A stretch of DNA of 64,000 bases from an uncultured Micrococcaceae bacterium (GCA_947502645.1 CANNAD010000003.1:118622-182621), one strand, 5' to 3'. Shown: positions 16,966 through 29,135, counted from the first letter of the stretch. The notes: a model not told the origin generated them from the letters alone. Numbers and translations are program-made.

Positions 16966-16990
16966 AAACCCTGACTTCGGCCAGGGGTTT
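16966..16990 (-). terminator. Hairpin at the end of gatB
   Basis: AAACCCTG (16966-16973) pairs with CAGGGGTTT (16982-16990) with one bulged base. On the minus strand the hairpin starts within the gatB stop codon and is directly followed by the longer 14-bp-arm hairpin. There is no clean U-tract beyond the TTT of the stem, so termination efficiency is uncertain. Confidence 0.5.
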
Positions 16991-18491
16991 AGGCGTTGAC
17001 TTCTAGCCGTTCCAGAATCAGTTCCCGCACGCGGCCGGCGTCTGCCTGGCCACGGGTAGCTTTCATGACCCCGCCGACAATGGCACCGACGGCCTGGACC
17101 TTGCCGCCGCGGATCTTGTCCGCAACATCCGGCTGCGCTGCCAGAGCCGCATCGATTGCCTCCAGCAGAGGACCGTCGTCGGACACCACCGCCAGCCCAC
17201 GCTGCTCGATGACCTCCTCAGGCGTACCCTCGCCGGCGAGCACACCGTCAAGAACTTCGCGGGAGAGCTTGTCATTGATCTTGCCGGCCTCGATGAGCGC
17301 ATTGATCGCCACAATCATGGCTGGCGTGACGCCCACGTCCACGGGGTCGACGTCGGCCACCTTGGCACGGCGGGAAATCTCACCCATCCACCACTTACGG
17401 GCAACAGAGGCGGAAACTCCAGCGGCAATGGTCTCCTCAACCGCTTCCAGCACGCCAGCGTTGACCACGTCGCGGAACTCGGCATCCGAATAGCCCCAGT
17501 CCGTCTTCAACCGTTTGCGACGCTCTGCCGGGGGCTCCGGCAGACGGCTGCGCAGCTCCTCGATCCACTCCGTAGTGGTGACCATGGGCACCAGATCCGG
17601 CTCCGGGAAGTAGCGGTAATCATCGGCGTCGGACTTGGGACGTCCGGATGTGGTGGTCCGTGTGTCCTCATGCCAGTGGCGGGTCTCCTGGATGATCGCC
17701 TGACCGGAGTTGAGGACACCGGCCTGCCGCTCGATCTCGAACCGCACAGCGTGGTCTACCGCACGCAGCGAGTTCACGTTCTTCGTTTCGGTGCGCGTTC
17801 CGAACTTTTCCTGTCCGTGAGGCCGCAGCGAAACATTCGCATCACAGCGGACGTTACCGCGCTCCATGCGGGCATCGGACACACCGAGGTTCTTCACGAT
17901 CTCCCGGATAGCGGCAACGTAGGCCTTGGCCAGTTCAGGGGCTCGGCTTCCCGCACCCTCGATGGGCTTGGTGACGATTTCCACCAACGGAACACCGGCA
18001 CGGTTGTAGTCGACCAGCGAGAAGTCAGCGCCCTGGATGCGGCCCGCGGCCCCGCCCATGTGAGTGAGCTTGCCGGCGTCCTCCTCCATGTGGGCCCGTT
18101 CAATCTCCACGGTGAAGACCGTTCCATCCTCCAGCTCAATGTCGATCGAACCGTCAAAAGCAATGGGGTCCTCATACTGGGAGGTCTGGAAGTTCTTCGG
18201 CGTATCCGGGTAGAAATACTGCTTCCGGGCGAAAGTGCAGGACGGCGCGATCTTGCAGCCAAGCGCGAGCCCGATCAGGATCGAATACTCCACCGCCGTC
18301 TTGTTGACCGCGGGCAGGACGCCGGGCAGCCCAAGGCAGACGGGCGTCACGTTGGTGTTGGGGTCATCGCCGAACGCATTCGGCGCCGAGGAGAACATCT
18401 TGGTTTTGGTGTTCAATTCCACGTGAACTTCAAACCCGAGGACTGGGTCGTACTGTTCCATGGCCTTCTCGAAGGGGACCAGCTCTGTCAT
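16989..18491 (-). CDS. gatB: Aspartyl/glutamyl-tRNA amidotransferase subunit B (GatB)
   Basis: A 500-residue subunit of the GatCAB complex, which converts Glu-tRNA(Gln) and, in many bacteria, Asp-tRNA(Asn) to the amidated forms. GatB does the tRNA binding and the ATP-dependent activation. Family blocks: [96 protein letters not shown] and [14 protein letters not shown]. The C-terminal YqeY-like tail (about 400-500) ends [16 protein letters not shown]. The ATG at 18491 overlaps the gatA stop by one base (TAATG). It closes the gatC-gatA-gatB operon. Confidence 0.97.
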   Translation of the reverse strand: MTELVPFEKAMEQYDPVLGFEVHVELNTKTKMFSSAPNAFGDDPNTNVTPVCLGLPGVLPAVNKTAVEYSILIGLALGCKIAPSCTFARKQYFYPDTPKNFQTSQYEDPIAFDGSIDIELEDGTVFTVEIERAHMEEDAGKLTHMGGAAGRIQGADFSLVDYNRAGVPLVEIVTKPIEGAGSRAPELAKAYVAAIREIVKNLGVSDARMERGNVRCDANVSLRPHGQEKFGTRTETKNVNSLRAVDHAVRFEIERQAGVLNSGQAIIQETRHWHEDTRTTTSGRPKSDADDYRYFPEPDLVPMVTTTEWIEELRSRLPEPPAERRKRLKTDWGYSDAEFRDVVNAGVLEAVEETIAAGVSASVARKWWMGEISRRAKVADVDPVDVGVTPAMIVAINALIEAGKINDKLSREVLDGVLAGEGTPEEVIEQRGLAVVSDDGPLLEAIDAALAAQPDVADKIRGGKVQAVGAIVGGVMKATRGQADAGRVRELILERLEVNA

Positions 18492-20023
18492 TAGTGTGTA
18501 CCTCCGGAAGTGGGGACGTTCGTGAGCTCCTGCAAGGCTGGCGCCTGATCCAGCAGTGGACCGCCCCACGTCTTCTCAAGCAGCTTTTCAAGAGCCGCAC
18601 CAGCACTGTAGAGCCGGGCATCCTGACGCACCGGCGCGAGGAACTGGATGCCGACCGGCAGTCCGTCCGACAGCCCGCCGGGAACAGTGATCCCTGGGAT
18701 CCCGGCAAGGTTCGCGGGAATCGTGGCGATGTCATTGAGGTACATGGCCAGCGGATCGTCCAGCTTCTCACCGAGCTTGAACGCTGTATTCGGCGAGGTG
18801 GGCGAGATGAGAACATCGGCCTGTTCGAAAGCCGCATCAAAATCGCGCTGGATCAGAGTGCGGACCTTCTGCGCCGAACCGTAATAGGCGTCGTAGTAGC
18901 CGGCGCTGAGTGCGTACGTTCCCAGGATGATGCGGCGTTTGACTTCCTCACCGAACCCGGCAGCGCGGGTAGCTCCCATGACACGCTCAATGGTCAGGGG
19001 TCCCTCAGCCGGCAGTTCACGGGCACCGAACCGCACGCCGTCGTACTTGGCAAGGTTCGACGACGCCTCCGAAGGCATGATCAGGTAGTACGCCCCGAGG
19101 GCGTACTGGAAGCTGGGGCAGGAAACCTCCACAATTTCTGCGCCGGCCTCGCGCAGAAGGTCCAGCGATTCGTTGAAGCGCGCCTGGACGCCCTCCTGAT
19201 ATCCCTCTCCCTGCAGTTCCTTGATGACACCGATCTTCATCCCGGCAACATTGCCGTTCCGCGCAGCCTCGGCCAGCGCCCCCACGGGGTCCTCGAGAGA
19301 GGTTGAATCTGCGGGATCGTGCCCGCCGATGACTTCCTGCAGCAGCGCCGAATCCAGAACAGAACGTGAAACGGGACCGATCTGGTCCAGGGAGGAGGCC
19401 ATGGCGATCGCTCCGTAGCGGGAGACACCGCCGTACGTTGGCTTGACGCCAACAGTTCCGGTCACCGCTCCGGGCTGACGGATAGAACCGCCAGTGTCGG
19501 TACCCAACGCCAGCGGCGCCTCAAAAGCGGCGACGGCGGCAGCCGAACCGCCACCGGAGCCACCCGGGATGTGGTCCAGGTCCCACGGATTGCGTGTGGG
19601 CCCGAACGCGGAGTGCTCCGTGGAGGAACCCATCGCGAATTCGTCCAGGTTGGTTTTGCCGAGAATCGGCATTTTGGCCGCACGCAGCCGTTGAACCACT
19701 GTTGCGTCATAGGGGCTCATCCAGCCCTCGAGCATTTTGGAGCCGGCTGTGGTGGGCTGGCCCTTCGTGACGATGAGGTCCTTGACGGCGATGGGCACGC
19801 CGGCCAGCGGGTGCAGTTCCTCGCCGGCGGCACGGGCACGGTCAACCTCCGCAGCGACGGCGAGTGCCTCTTCGGTGTTGACGTGCAGGAAGGCGTTGAG
19901 GGAGCCGTCGACAGCAGCGATCCGGTCCAGGTGGGCTTGGGTGACCTCTACTGCGGTGACTTCCCCTGCGGCAAGTTTTTCAGCGAGCACTGCTGCTGTG
20001 TGGCGCGTTAGTTCTGATGACAT
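18491..20023 (-). CDS. gatA: Aspartyl/glutamyl-tRNA amidotransferase subunit A (GatA)
   Basis: A 510-residue glutaminase subunit of the amidase-signature family, supplying ammonia to GatB. The catalytic Lys is in [14 protein letters not shown], and the glycine/serine-rich signature with the cis-Ser and nucleophilic Ser is in [20 protein letters not shown] and [17 protein letters not shown]. The DNA-level start is the ATG at 20023 ([13 protein letters not shown]), 4 bp after the gatC stop, whose terminal GGAG serves as ribosome site. Length and motif order are normal for GatA. Confidence 0.97.
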   Translation of the reverse strand: MSSELTRHTAAVLAEKLAAGEVTAVEVTQAHLDRIAAVDGSLNAFLHVNTEEALAVAAEVDRARAAGEELHPLAGVPIAVKDLIVTKGQPTTAGSKMLEGWMSPYDATVVQRLRAAKMPILGKTNLDEFAMGSSTEHSAFGPTRNPWDLDHIPGGSGGGSAAAVAAFEAPLALGTDTGGSIRQPGAVTGTVGVKPTYGGVSRYGAIAMASSLDQIGPVSRSVLDSALLQEVIGGHDPADSTSLEDPVGALAEAARNGNVAGMKIGVIKELQGEGYQEGVQARFNESLDLLREAGAEIVEVSCPSFQYALGAYYLIMPSEASSNLAKYDGVRFGARELPAEGPLTIERVMGATRAAGFGEEVKRRIILGTYALSAGYYDAYYGSAQKVRTLIQRDFDAAFEQADVLISPTSPNTAFKLGEKLDDPLAMYLNDIATIPANLAGIPGITVPGGLSDGLPVGIQFLAPVRQDARLYSAGAALEKLLEKTWGGPLLDQAPALQELTNVPTSGGTH

Positions 20024-20027
20024 GGGA

Positions 20028-20324
20028 TTACTCCTGATCCAGGATCGCGGGAACCTTGAAACGGCCCTCAGCCGAGTCCGGAGCGCCCGACAGTGCCTCA
20101 TCGACGGTCAGGGTTTCCCCGACGACGTCTTCGCGGAACACGTTGTTCAGAGGAATGGGGTGTGATGTGGCAGGAACATCCGGGCCGGCGGCTTCACTGA
20201 CGGACTTGACGGCGTCCATAATGACGCCGAGTTCTCCGGCCATTTTGTCCAGTTCCTCAGCGTTCATCTCAATGTGCGCCAACCGCGCCAAATGCGCGAC
20301 GTCCTGACGGTCGATAGCAGACAT
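20028..20324 (-). CDS. gatC: Aspartyl/glutamyl-tRNA amidotransferase subunit C (GatC)
   Basis: A 98-residue scaffold subunit that wraps around GatA and stabilises the GatCAB complex. It opens [20 protein letters not shown] and ends with [15 protein letters not shown] and GRFKVPAIL, the hallmark blocks of GatC (LARLxxI...RxD...FxVP). The ATG follows GGGGAG. It is the first gene of the gatC-gatA-gatB operon. Confidence 0.95.
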   Translation of the reverse strand: MSAIDRQDVAHLARLAHIEMNAEELDKMAGELGVIMDAVKSVSEAAGPDVPATSHPIPLNNVFREDVVGETLTVDEALSGAPDSAEGRFKVPAILDQE

Positions 20325-20385
20325 GCAACTCCCCTGCAGATGGTTTGGGTTTCAGTACCTAAGTCTACGACGGCGCGCCGGGCTC

Positions 20386-20883
20386 TCAGACGGCGTAACG
20401 GTAGACGACGAGCTCGATGGAGGTTCCGGGGACGTTCCAGTCGCGTTCCGGGACGCGGGTGAAGTTGAGCTTCCGGTATAGGGCGTGGGCGCTTTCCCAC
20501 GTTTTTCCGGTGGTGAGGCTGACGGCGTTGACGCCGTCGAGCTCGCGGGCGTGGTCAATGATGGCCTCGACCAGTGCGCGTCCTGCTCCGCTTCGCTGTA
20601 CTTCGGGGTCCACCACGAGCATGCGGAATTCCAGTTCGTCCTCATGGGCGATGTCGGCGTAGCGGTCCCCTGCCCGGGCCAGGGTTACGGAAGCGATGAT
20701 GCGGCCGTCCCGTTCGGCAACCCAGATGGGCGCATGTTCGGCGCGGTGTGCGGCGTCGCGGATCTGGACCAGGTACGGGTGTTCCGCGGTTTCGAAATAG
20801 CCTGCATGGAGGTAGGCCTGTACGGTGATGCGGCCAATGGTCTCGTAGTCGCCATCGGTTGCTGGACGGATATTCAAGGGCAC
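20386..20883 (-). CDS. GNAT family N-acetyltransferase
   Basis: A 165-residue single-domain acetyltransferase. The acetyl-CoA binding motif A is FRMLVVDPEVQRSGAGRALV (about residues 87-106, Q/RxxGxG/A), preceded by WVAERDGRIIASVTLAR and followed by AVSLTTGKTWESAHALYRKL with the usual late Tyr. The GTG at 20883 has GGAAGAG upstream. It lies 53 bp downstream of the ligA stop on the same strand, so it may be read from the ligA transcript. The substrate cannot be inferred from sequence; small-molecule amines or protein N-termini are both possible. Confidence 0.88.
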   Translation of the reverse strand: MPLNIRPATDGDYETIGRITVQAYLHAGYFETAEHPYLVQIRDAAHRAEHAPIWVAERDGRIIASVTLARAGDRYADIAHEDELEFRMLVVDPEVQRSGAGRALVEAIIDHARELDGVNAVSLTTGKTWESAHALYRKLNFTRVPERDWNVPGTSIELVVYRYAV

Positions 20884-20936
20884 GTGGGCGCTCTTCCATG
20901 GTGGTTCGGGTTGGAGCGGACCGGCACTGTTGGCGC

Positions 20937-23174
<2,238 letters not shown>

Positions 23175-23242
23175 CTACATCTGACCGAGTCTGGTGGGCT
23201 TGGCGCAGGAGTATCCGGGTATCAGCAATTGAGGAGCACTGA

Positions 23243-23485
23243 GTGTCGACACTGTCAGAAACCAAGAGAGGCAACCTGGCACTCTTCGGGTTGATCGCGG
23301 CCGTGCTGCTGCCGCCCGCGGGCATCGTGATTTGTCACATCGCACTGTCACAATCACGCCAGCCAGCGAGCGGTTCGTCCCGTGGGATGGCAATAGCGGG
23401 CCTCATCGTCGGGTACGTGCTCACTGTCGCCTACGTCTTCTTCTTGGTCGCAGCCACGATGATGGTCGCAGCGCTCGAGGCCTGA
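23243..23485 (+). CDS. DUF4190-like small membrane protein
   Basis: An 80-residue protein with two transmembrane helices (LALFGLIAAVLLPPAGIVIC and GMAIAGLIVGYVLTVAYVFF) joined by a short loop. The segment GIVICHIALSQ is the GxxxGhxAL-type block of DUF4190 proteins. Start GTG at 23243 with GAGGAG about 8 nt upstream. Divergent from ligA, and convergent with the WXG100 gene and its terminator. Function unknown; members are thought to be accessory membrane proteins. Confidence 0.8.
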   Translation: MSTLSETKRGNLALFGLIAAVLLPPAGIVICHIALSQSRQPASGSSRGMAIAGLIVGYVLTVAYVFFLVAATMMVAALEA

Positions 23486-23546
23486 CGGCGGCTGCCGTCC
23501 ACCCCTGCCAGAAGATCAGAACAACGAGCTGAGTTAAACGCGGAAA

Positions 23547-23572
23547 GGGCCCGCAGCCATGCTGCGGACCCT
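23547..23572 (-). terminator. Terminator after the WXG100 gene
   Basis: Minus-strand hairpin GGGTCCGCAGC-ATG-GCTGCGGGCCC followed by TTTCC. The 7-bp core GCCGCAGC-type stem is extended by outer GGG/CCC pairing. It lies about 20 bp beyond the WXG100 stop and probably ends the long type VII-like transcript; it may also act on the convergent plus-strand gene. Confidence 0.7.
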
Positions 23573-23591
23573 CCTGCTGGTACAACCCGGA

Positions 23592-23858
23592 CTATGCGCC
23601 GGAAGTCTGTTCCTGCTGCTGCTTGTTCTTCATCACGATCTTGGAAACTTCGCTGAGCTTGTTGGCAATCTGCGTCAACGAGCTGCGGTGGCCTTCCCAG
23701 TCGCTACGGAAGTTCTTGGCATCCGGACCTTCCCAAGCGGTCTGGTTCAGCTGTGCCGTCAGGGTCTTGACCAGGGAGTTGATTTCCTGCTCGCCCTTGT
23801 TGAGCTGCTGGCTGAGCTGAGCCATCTGTTCCGGGTTGTTACCGTGAGTAATCGCCAT
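23592..23858 (-). CDS. WXG100 family (ESAT-6-like) secreted protein
   Basis: An 88-residue helical-hairpin protein of the WXG100 family, the small substrates exported by type VII systems. The turn motif is QTAWEGPDAKNF (WEG, near residue 42), flanked by two amphipathic helices. Helix 1 contains QLSQQLNKGEQEINSLVKTL; helix 2 contains SLTQIANKLSEVSKIVM. The tail is short, KNKQQQEQTSGA, with no clear YxxxD/E export signal. I chose the ATG at 23858, which has AAAGGTGG upstream; a GTG 12 bp earlier overlaps that site. It is the only WXG100 gene here and lies 142 bp beyond the eccC stop on the same strand, followed by a terminator. A homodimer is likely. Confidence 0.93.
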   Translation of the reverse strand: MAITHGNNPEQMAQLSQQLNKGEQEINSLVKTLTAQLNQTAWEGPDAKNFRSDWEGHRSSLTQIANKLSEVSKIVMKNKQQQEQTSGA

Positions 23859-24000
23859 AACGATCGCCACCTTTCGGTCCGCCGGCTGGCTTTTCCAACC
23901 GCGCTTCTAGTAAAGAATCTATCCCCGCCCGCCCTGCGTCGTCGATGGGCAGCCCTACCCATATAGGCCTCCCCATGCAGTTCTCCCCATGCACGCAGGC

Positions 24001-27000
24001 TCAGATGGACGTCGTCGCCACCTGCAGTTTGACGGCCTTCCCTCTCCCGATGATGTACCCGCGACCGGGCACAAAGAGTGGATTGACCCTGCCTACGGAG
24101 GTGTTGAGCAGCGTGTCCGAATCCAGCTCACCAGGATTGAGCATCAGCCCGCGGCGGCCCGATTTGAACGCGCCCGCGAGCGTCCACGCGCTCGACCACG
24201 TGGACGTCTCTGCTTCGCCCACGACCCACTGATTGGCCTTCACCGCCTGACCTACAAGCGCATTGAGATCCATTTCCGCGCCGGTGTCGGTGAACTCGGT
24301 CAGGCCCTCAATGAAGTAGGCGGCGCCGTCCCCCGGTAGATCCGTGTATTCCTTGACCCGGTCGAGAGCCTCCTCAACCGCATCCGTTCCGGCATACGCC
24401 TCATCCCAGACCGGCAGCGAAGCAATACCCGAGGAACGCGATCCCAGGTAGATGCGTTTCGTCCCCGGAGAGCAGGCCTTGAGCGCCGCCGCCATCGTCA
24501 CCAGAGCGACCGTACGGCCGGATCCCGGCGGACCAGTGAGCATAAACGCACCGGTTGCGGCCACGGAGGCCGGTTCCAGGTTGAAATCGTCCACACCGAT
24601 CACCGGGTGGCCCGGCTCGCCCACCGGCAGAACATCCAGGTTGATCGAATCCGGGAGACTGAGGACGCCAGGAGCCTCCGGGACGTCACGACGGACCATG
24701 GCGACACGCAATTTTCGCACCTCGCGCGCCTGCACGGCGAGGTTGGCGTTACCCCCGAGGATAGCCATCTGCATTTCCTGTTTGCCGATCAGCCCCCGGC
24801 CGGGAGGTGAGGAACCGTTCAGGACGTCGTCGGGCTGGTCCAGCATCAGGTAGTCATCCGGCTTGGCCATCCGCAGCGTCACACGGCACTGGACGGTGGC
24901 GGACAGCGACGCCGAGATGGCGTTGGGCCTGTCACCGGCCACAACAATGTGAACACCCATGGGGCGGCCATCCGTGGCGATCTGTTCCAGCACGTCCATA
25001 TGGTTGGTCCCGCTCCGGAACTCGTACTTCTCGCGGAAAGCACCGATACCGTCCACGAGGATCAGGATGCGCGGTTCGTCGGGCTTGTCCGCTGCCTGAC
25101 GGTACTCGCCGATGGTTGAGGCCTTGACCGCCGCGAAGGTGTCCGCGCGCTCGTCGATCACGCCCTTGATGTACCGGAGCAGCCTGCCGATCCGTTCGTC
25201 GTCGTCGCCGTCCAGAATGGCACCGACGTGGGGAAGTTCCTCCAGCATCTGCAGACCGTTGGACGCGCAGTCGATTCCATAGACCTGGATCGGCCCGCCC
25301 CTCACGGTCGCCGCCGCGGCAACAGCCACGGTCCGGAGGACGGCGGACTTTCCCGAGCCCGACGCCCCGACGACAGCCATGTTCCCCTGCGCGTCCGGTT
25401 CGTAGAAGACTGTGGGCTGGTCCTGATGGGCAGGATCATCCACGACGCCCAGCAGGAGTTTCTCATCGGTACGGGGGTTCGGAAGCTTCGCCAGATCGTA
25501 GGTGTCCGCCAGCTCTTCGAGCCACGGTTTCCTGGGCTGCTTGATGCCAAGCTCGACGGCGGCCATGGACACGTTCTCCACGATCCGGGCGATGTCGTTT
25601 GGTCCCCCGGGCTCGTCATGACTGGCCGCGACAAGCTGTGGTTCCCACTGCTGACCCGAACCGAAGTTCATTTCAACGATGTCGATCCGCGGCCGGGGCG
25701 GCGTCTTGGTTGTCCACCCGCCAGCGTACCCGGTCTGGAAACCCTGGATGCGGCCAGGACCTGTTTTCGCTGCCCCACGGCCGGGAATTCCCGGGCTGAA
25801 ATAGGCGGCCATCTTGTCCCCGAGAATGTCCTCGGAATCATCCGCATCGGCCATCCGCAGGGCAATGCGCATATTGGTGTTGGCCCGCAGGTTGTCCTTG
25901 ATGACGCCGGAGGGACGCTGGGTGGCCAGAATCAGGTGCAGTCCGAGCGAGCGTCCACGGGCGGCAACGTCAACCACGCCGTCCACGAACTCCGGCACCT
26001 CGTTGGCCAGAGCGGCAAACTCATCGACGACGATCACCAGCGACGGCGGCGTGTCCGGATCCGCTTCGCGCTCCATGGCGAGCTGGTCCTTGGCCTTCTT
26101 ACGGTTGAGCAGGTGTTCGCGGTAGTGAAGTTCTGCCCGAAGGGATGTCAGCGCACGCCGGACGAGGTGCGGAGACAGGTCCGTCACCAGCCCTACCGTG
26201 TGCGGAAGCTGGACGCAGTCCGCGAACGCGGCGCCGCCCTTGTAGTCCACGAACAGGAACGTCAGGCGGTCCGGGCTGTACGCCGAGGCCATTCCGAGCA
26301 CCCAGGACTGCAGGAACTCTGATTTTCCGGCACCGGTGGTACCGCCGACCAACGCGTGCGGACCTTCCGTCTTCAGGTCCAGGTACATGGGTTCCACACC
26401 GCGCGAGCCGACTAGCGCCCGCAGGGATCCCTGATGTTTCCGGTTTGCTACCGCAGTGGAGGCCACGGAATTGTTCTCGTGCCAGCGGTCTGCCACATGA
26501 GCGGTGGTCTCGATGATGCCGTGACCGGCGAGGGTGACGTAGGACACCGCGCGCGGGAGGTCGGAATCGTCCGCAACCGGCTGCCCGACGTCGGTAACCG
26601 GTGCGAGCATGCGGGCCAGCTGACCGGCCACTGCCACATCGACGCTTTCGCAACTGACCGGGTAGGTCAGCTCTCCGATACGGACCTGACCGGTGGTGGT
26701 GCCATTCTCACCGTCCACGCTCATGAAGTCCCTGCAGCAGGCGGGCAATGAGGCGACAGTGGTCGCAACCCACACCACATGGACGCCGACGTCGGCCCCC
26801 AGTTCAGCCATGCGCGTCAGCCGGGCGCGGTCAACGCTCACGTCATCTTCAACGACGACCAGCACCGACGGAATCACCGGCGTCGGAACTTTCGGCCCTT
26901 CGCCGGCCGGAGCCTTGCCACGGAGCCCGGACCGGGATTCGATACTGCGTCCGCGCGATTCAATGAGGTCTTCCAGCCGTGAGAGCAGCGCGGCCGATGA

Positions 27001-28434
27001 TGCGGGGCCAGCGGCGAGGTGATCGCCATCGAGCGGGCTGTGCACGGAACCAGCGTGCGGCAGCCACTGCAGCCACTCCCAGCGCTGTCGTGACTCCACA
27101 CTTGTCATGGACGTCACCACCAGCTCCGCCGGTGAATGCAGTCCCACGAGCTGGACCACCAGACCGCGGGCGACGTCGTCGACATCGCCGCGGGGACCAG
27201 CAATACCGAGCGCGCCGGACGCGCGCAGCTGGGACACAATGGGGACGTCGTGGATCACCCGGAAGGTTTCGGCGGTCGTGCTGATCCGCTCCATGTACTC
27301 GGGAACGGTGTCATTGCTGCTGGGCGCTTCGATGGGAGTGCGTGAGGGTGCCGTACCCAAACCGAAACGGACGCTGAGGAACCCTTCATGTTCGGGACGG
27401 TGCGTCCACAACAGGGGACCCAGTTTGTAGATGGCGTCAACGGTTTCGGAGACCGACGGCGCCTCCGCCAACCGCACCGCGCGCTCGAGTTTCTGCAGCT
27501 TCTCCATGTCCTGGTTGAAGAAGTCCATGGCCCCCTCGAACTGTGCCACGGCCTCCTGAAACGCGATCTTTGCCTGACGCCGCTGATCCATGTACATCCC
27601 CACGTACATCAGGGGCATCATCAGCATGAAGATCATGGCGAACAGGCTCTGGGTGACCGCGAACATGACCCCACCCATGAGCAGGGGTACGAACATCATC
27701 ACGAGCGGAAAGTGCTGCTTCTGGGGACGCTTGGGACCCTCGGGCAGCTGCCGTGACTGGACGGGGAAATTGCGGATAACCCGTGGAGAGCGGTTGAACT
27801 CCACCAACGGGTTGGTACTGGACATCGCGCCGGAACGGCTCAGGGCGACAACGCTGATAACGGTATCGCCGAGGGTGATTTCGTCCGAGGACGTCAGTGC
27901 GACCCGGCTGATCCGGGTCCCTCCCATCAGCAGCCCGTTGGCGGACCCGGTATCAACGATCTCGATGGATTCACCAATGTTGATCCGCGCATGACGTTTG
28001 GACATCATCGGGTCATCGAAGCGGATATCTGCGCTGCGGTCCCGCCCCAGATAACTGGCCCCGGCCGGAAGGGAGAACTCTTTTCCGGCGTCCGGACCAG
28101 CAACAACCCGAAGGGTAGCCACGGCTGGACCACGATCCTGACCGGGAACATTGAACTGGTCGCTGACCTGACTGATGGTGACCGTGGACCCGGGCCTCAG
28201 GCCCGACTCAAACAAGCTGATGTCCGCGTCCAGGGTGCGGCCCCGCATCCCGCCGGCAACATAGGCCTCGTCAACGGTCAGGGACAGCTTTCCCGGCACG
28301 GACGTGGCAGTTCGGCCCGGATCCGCGGTGTAGAGCTCGCGCGCTACGTCCCCCACAGTTGCCAGGCCGTCAACGGTGACAGCGAGGTCCTTGGGTTCCT
28401 GCGGTTCCCGACGGAGCGTCAGGCGAATTTTCAT
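24001..28434 (-). CDS. EccC/EssC-type FtsK/SpoIIIE ATPase of a type VII-like system
   Basis: A 1477-residue membrane-bound motor. Residues 1-95 look like a ubiquitin-like beta-grasp domain (TVDGLATVGDVARELYT, then SLFESGLRPGSTVTISQV). An FHA domain follows (about 105-198: SYLGRDRSADIRFDD, SKRHARI, DTGSANGLLM). Two membrane helices lie near 240-285. Three FtsK-like ATPase domains come next: Walker A1 GGTTGAGKSEFLQSW (near 700) with Walker B LVIVVDEFAAL; A2 VGASGSGKSAVLRTV (near 1028) with VDGIGAF lacking the acidic pair; A3 TGPPGSGRTVAL (near 1306) with Arg for Lys. Only domain 1 looks catalytically complete, as in other EccC/EssC proteins. Its ATG overlaps the upstream FHA gene by 4 bp. No EccB, EccD or EccE is nearby. 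Confidence 0.93.
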   Translation of the reverse strand: MKIRLTLRREPQEPKDLAVTVDGLATVGDVARELYTADPGRTATSVPGKLSLTVDEAYVAGGMRGRTLDADISLFESGLRPGSTVTISQVSDQFNVPGQDRGPAVATLRVVAGPDAGKEFSLPAGASYLGRDRSADIRFDDPMMSKRHARINIGESIEIVDTGSANGLLMGGTRISRVALTSSDEITLGDTVISVVALSRSGAMSSTNPLVEFNRSPRVIRNFPVQSRQLPEGPKRPQKQHFPLVMMFVPLLMGGVMFAVTQSLFAMIFMLMMPLMYVGMYMDQRRQAKIAFQEAVAQFEGAMDFFNQDMEKLQKLERAVRLAEAPSVSETVDAIYKLGPLLWTHRPEHEGFLSVRFGLGTAPSRTPIEAPSSNDTVPEYMERISTTAETFRVIHDVPIVSQLRASGALGIAGPRGDVDDVARGLVVQLVGLHSPAELVVTSMTSVESRQRWEWLQWLPHAGSVHSPLDGDHLAAGPASSAALLSRLEDLIESRGRSIESRSGLRGKAPAGEGPKVPTPVIPSVLVVVEDDVSVDRARLTRMAELGADVGVHVVWVATTVASLPACCRDFMSVDGENGTTTGQVRIGELTYPVSCESVDVAVAGQLARMLAPVTDVGQPVADDSDLPRAVSYVTLAGHGIIETTAHVADRWHENNSVASTAVANRKHQGSLRALVGSRGVEPMYLDLKTEGPHALVGGTTGAGKSEFLQSWVLGMASAYSPDRLTFLFVDYKGGAAFADCVQLPHTVGLVTDLSPHLVRRALTSLRAELHYREHLLNRKKAKDQLAMEREADPDTPPSLVIVVDEFAALANEVPEFVDGVVDVAARGRSLGLHLILATQRPSGVIKDNLRANTNMRIALRMADADDSEDILGDKMAAYFSPGIPGRGAAKTGPGRIQGFQTGYAGGWTTKTPPRPRIDIVEMNFGSGQQWEPQLVAASHDEPGGPNDIARIVENVSMAAVELGIKQPRKPWLEELADTYDLAKLPNPRTDEKLLLGVVDDPAHQDQPTVFYEPDAQGNMAVVGASGSGKSAVLRTVAVAAAATVRGGPIQVYGIDCASNGLQMLEELPHVGAILDGDDDERIGRLLRYIKGVIDERADTFAAVKASTIGEYRQAADKPDEPRILILVDGIGAFREKYEFRSGTNHMDVLEQIATDGRPMGVHIVVAGDRPNAISASLSATVQCRVTLRMAKPDDYLMLDQPDDVLNGSSPPGRGLIGKQEMQMAILGGNANLAVQAREVRKLRVAMVRRDVPEAPGVLSLPDSINLDVLPVGEPGHPVIGVDDFNLEPASVAATGAFMLTGPPGSGRTVALVTMAAALKACSPGTKRIYLGSRSSGIASLPVWDEAYAGTDAVEEALDRVKEYTDLPGDGAAYFIEGLTEFTDTGAEMDLNALVGQAVKANQWVVGEAETSTWSSAWTLAGAFKSGRRGLMLNPGELDSDTLLNTSVGRVNPLFVPGRGYIIGRGKAVKLQVATTSI

Positions 28435-29135
28435 CCTTCGTCTTTGCCCTTCATGGTCTCCAGCAGGTGGAGGTCATCGGCGGTGATCAGCTGCGACGTC
28501 ACCGCGTGCTCGACCAGACGTGCCCGTCTGTTGGTCGCGAGTTTTCCGCCGCCTCCGCGCAGGCCTGCCACGCCGACCCTGTCCAGCTTGTCGCAGACAT
28601 TGTCCAGTTTCCGGTTGAATCGGGTCAGTGCCCACCCAAGCCGCTTCGCTGCGGCTGCGGACGACGGGATCGAGGTGAATCCCGTGCCGTCACGCTGGAG
28701 CATCGGCTCAGCCAACGACACAATGAGCGCCTTCTGTGAATCCGTGAACTGGACCGGCCCAATGGTGGTCTCGCCGCCGTCGTCGTTGTCGGGGCTTTCC
28801 TGCCTGAAAGCAGGAGTCTTCAGATGGACGTCAAACTCATACGTTGTAGGGCCCGCGGTAAACACCACTCTGGTCTGGCCGAACACCAACGGAATCCGGG
28901 AACCCGGGGCAACCCACGCCTGCATTCCGCCTGAGACATCAGCGACGGTCGCGGAAAGCATCGACCCCACGTTGGTGAGCCACCAGATACCATTCTGGCG
29001 TTCGACCTGAAGAAACTTGCGGTGCAGGTACGGGTTGTCGTCGACTTCCAGATCGCCTTCGCGACCGATGTCGAAGACAGTGCCCTCCTGCGGTTCGTAC
29101 CATTCCCCGCAGTAGTCAATGGCCAGGTCCCCCAT
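28431..29135 (-). CDS. FHA-domain protein with a C-terminal winged-helix-like part
   Basis: A 234-residue cytosolic protein. Residues about 15-105 resemble a diverged FHA fold (TVFDIGREGDLEVDDNPYLH, FLQVERQNGIWWLTNVGS, PLVFGQTRVVF). The C-terminal part (about 128-230) has FTDSQKALIVSLAEPML and AAKRLGWALTRFNRKLDNVC, which reads like a helix-turn-helix of the winged type. It lies 53 bp after the kinase gene and overlaps eccC by 4 bp, so it is likely made in step with the ATPase. A phospho-dependent adaptor between the kinase and the EccC FHA domain is a reasonable guess. The ATG at 29135 is followed by MGDLAIDYCGEWYEP. Confidence 0.8.
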   Translation of the reverse strand: MGDLAIDYCGEWYEPQEGTVFDIGREGDLEVDDNPYLHRKFLQVERQNGIWWLTNVGSMLSATVADVSGGMQAWVAPGSRIPLVFGQTRVVFTAGPTTYEFDVHLKTPAFRQESPDNDDGGETTIGPVQFTDSQKALIVSLAEPMLQRDGTGFTSIPSSAAAAKRLGWALTRFNRKLDNVCDKLDRVGVAGLRGGGGKLATNRRARLVEHAVTSQLITADDLHLLETMKGKDEG

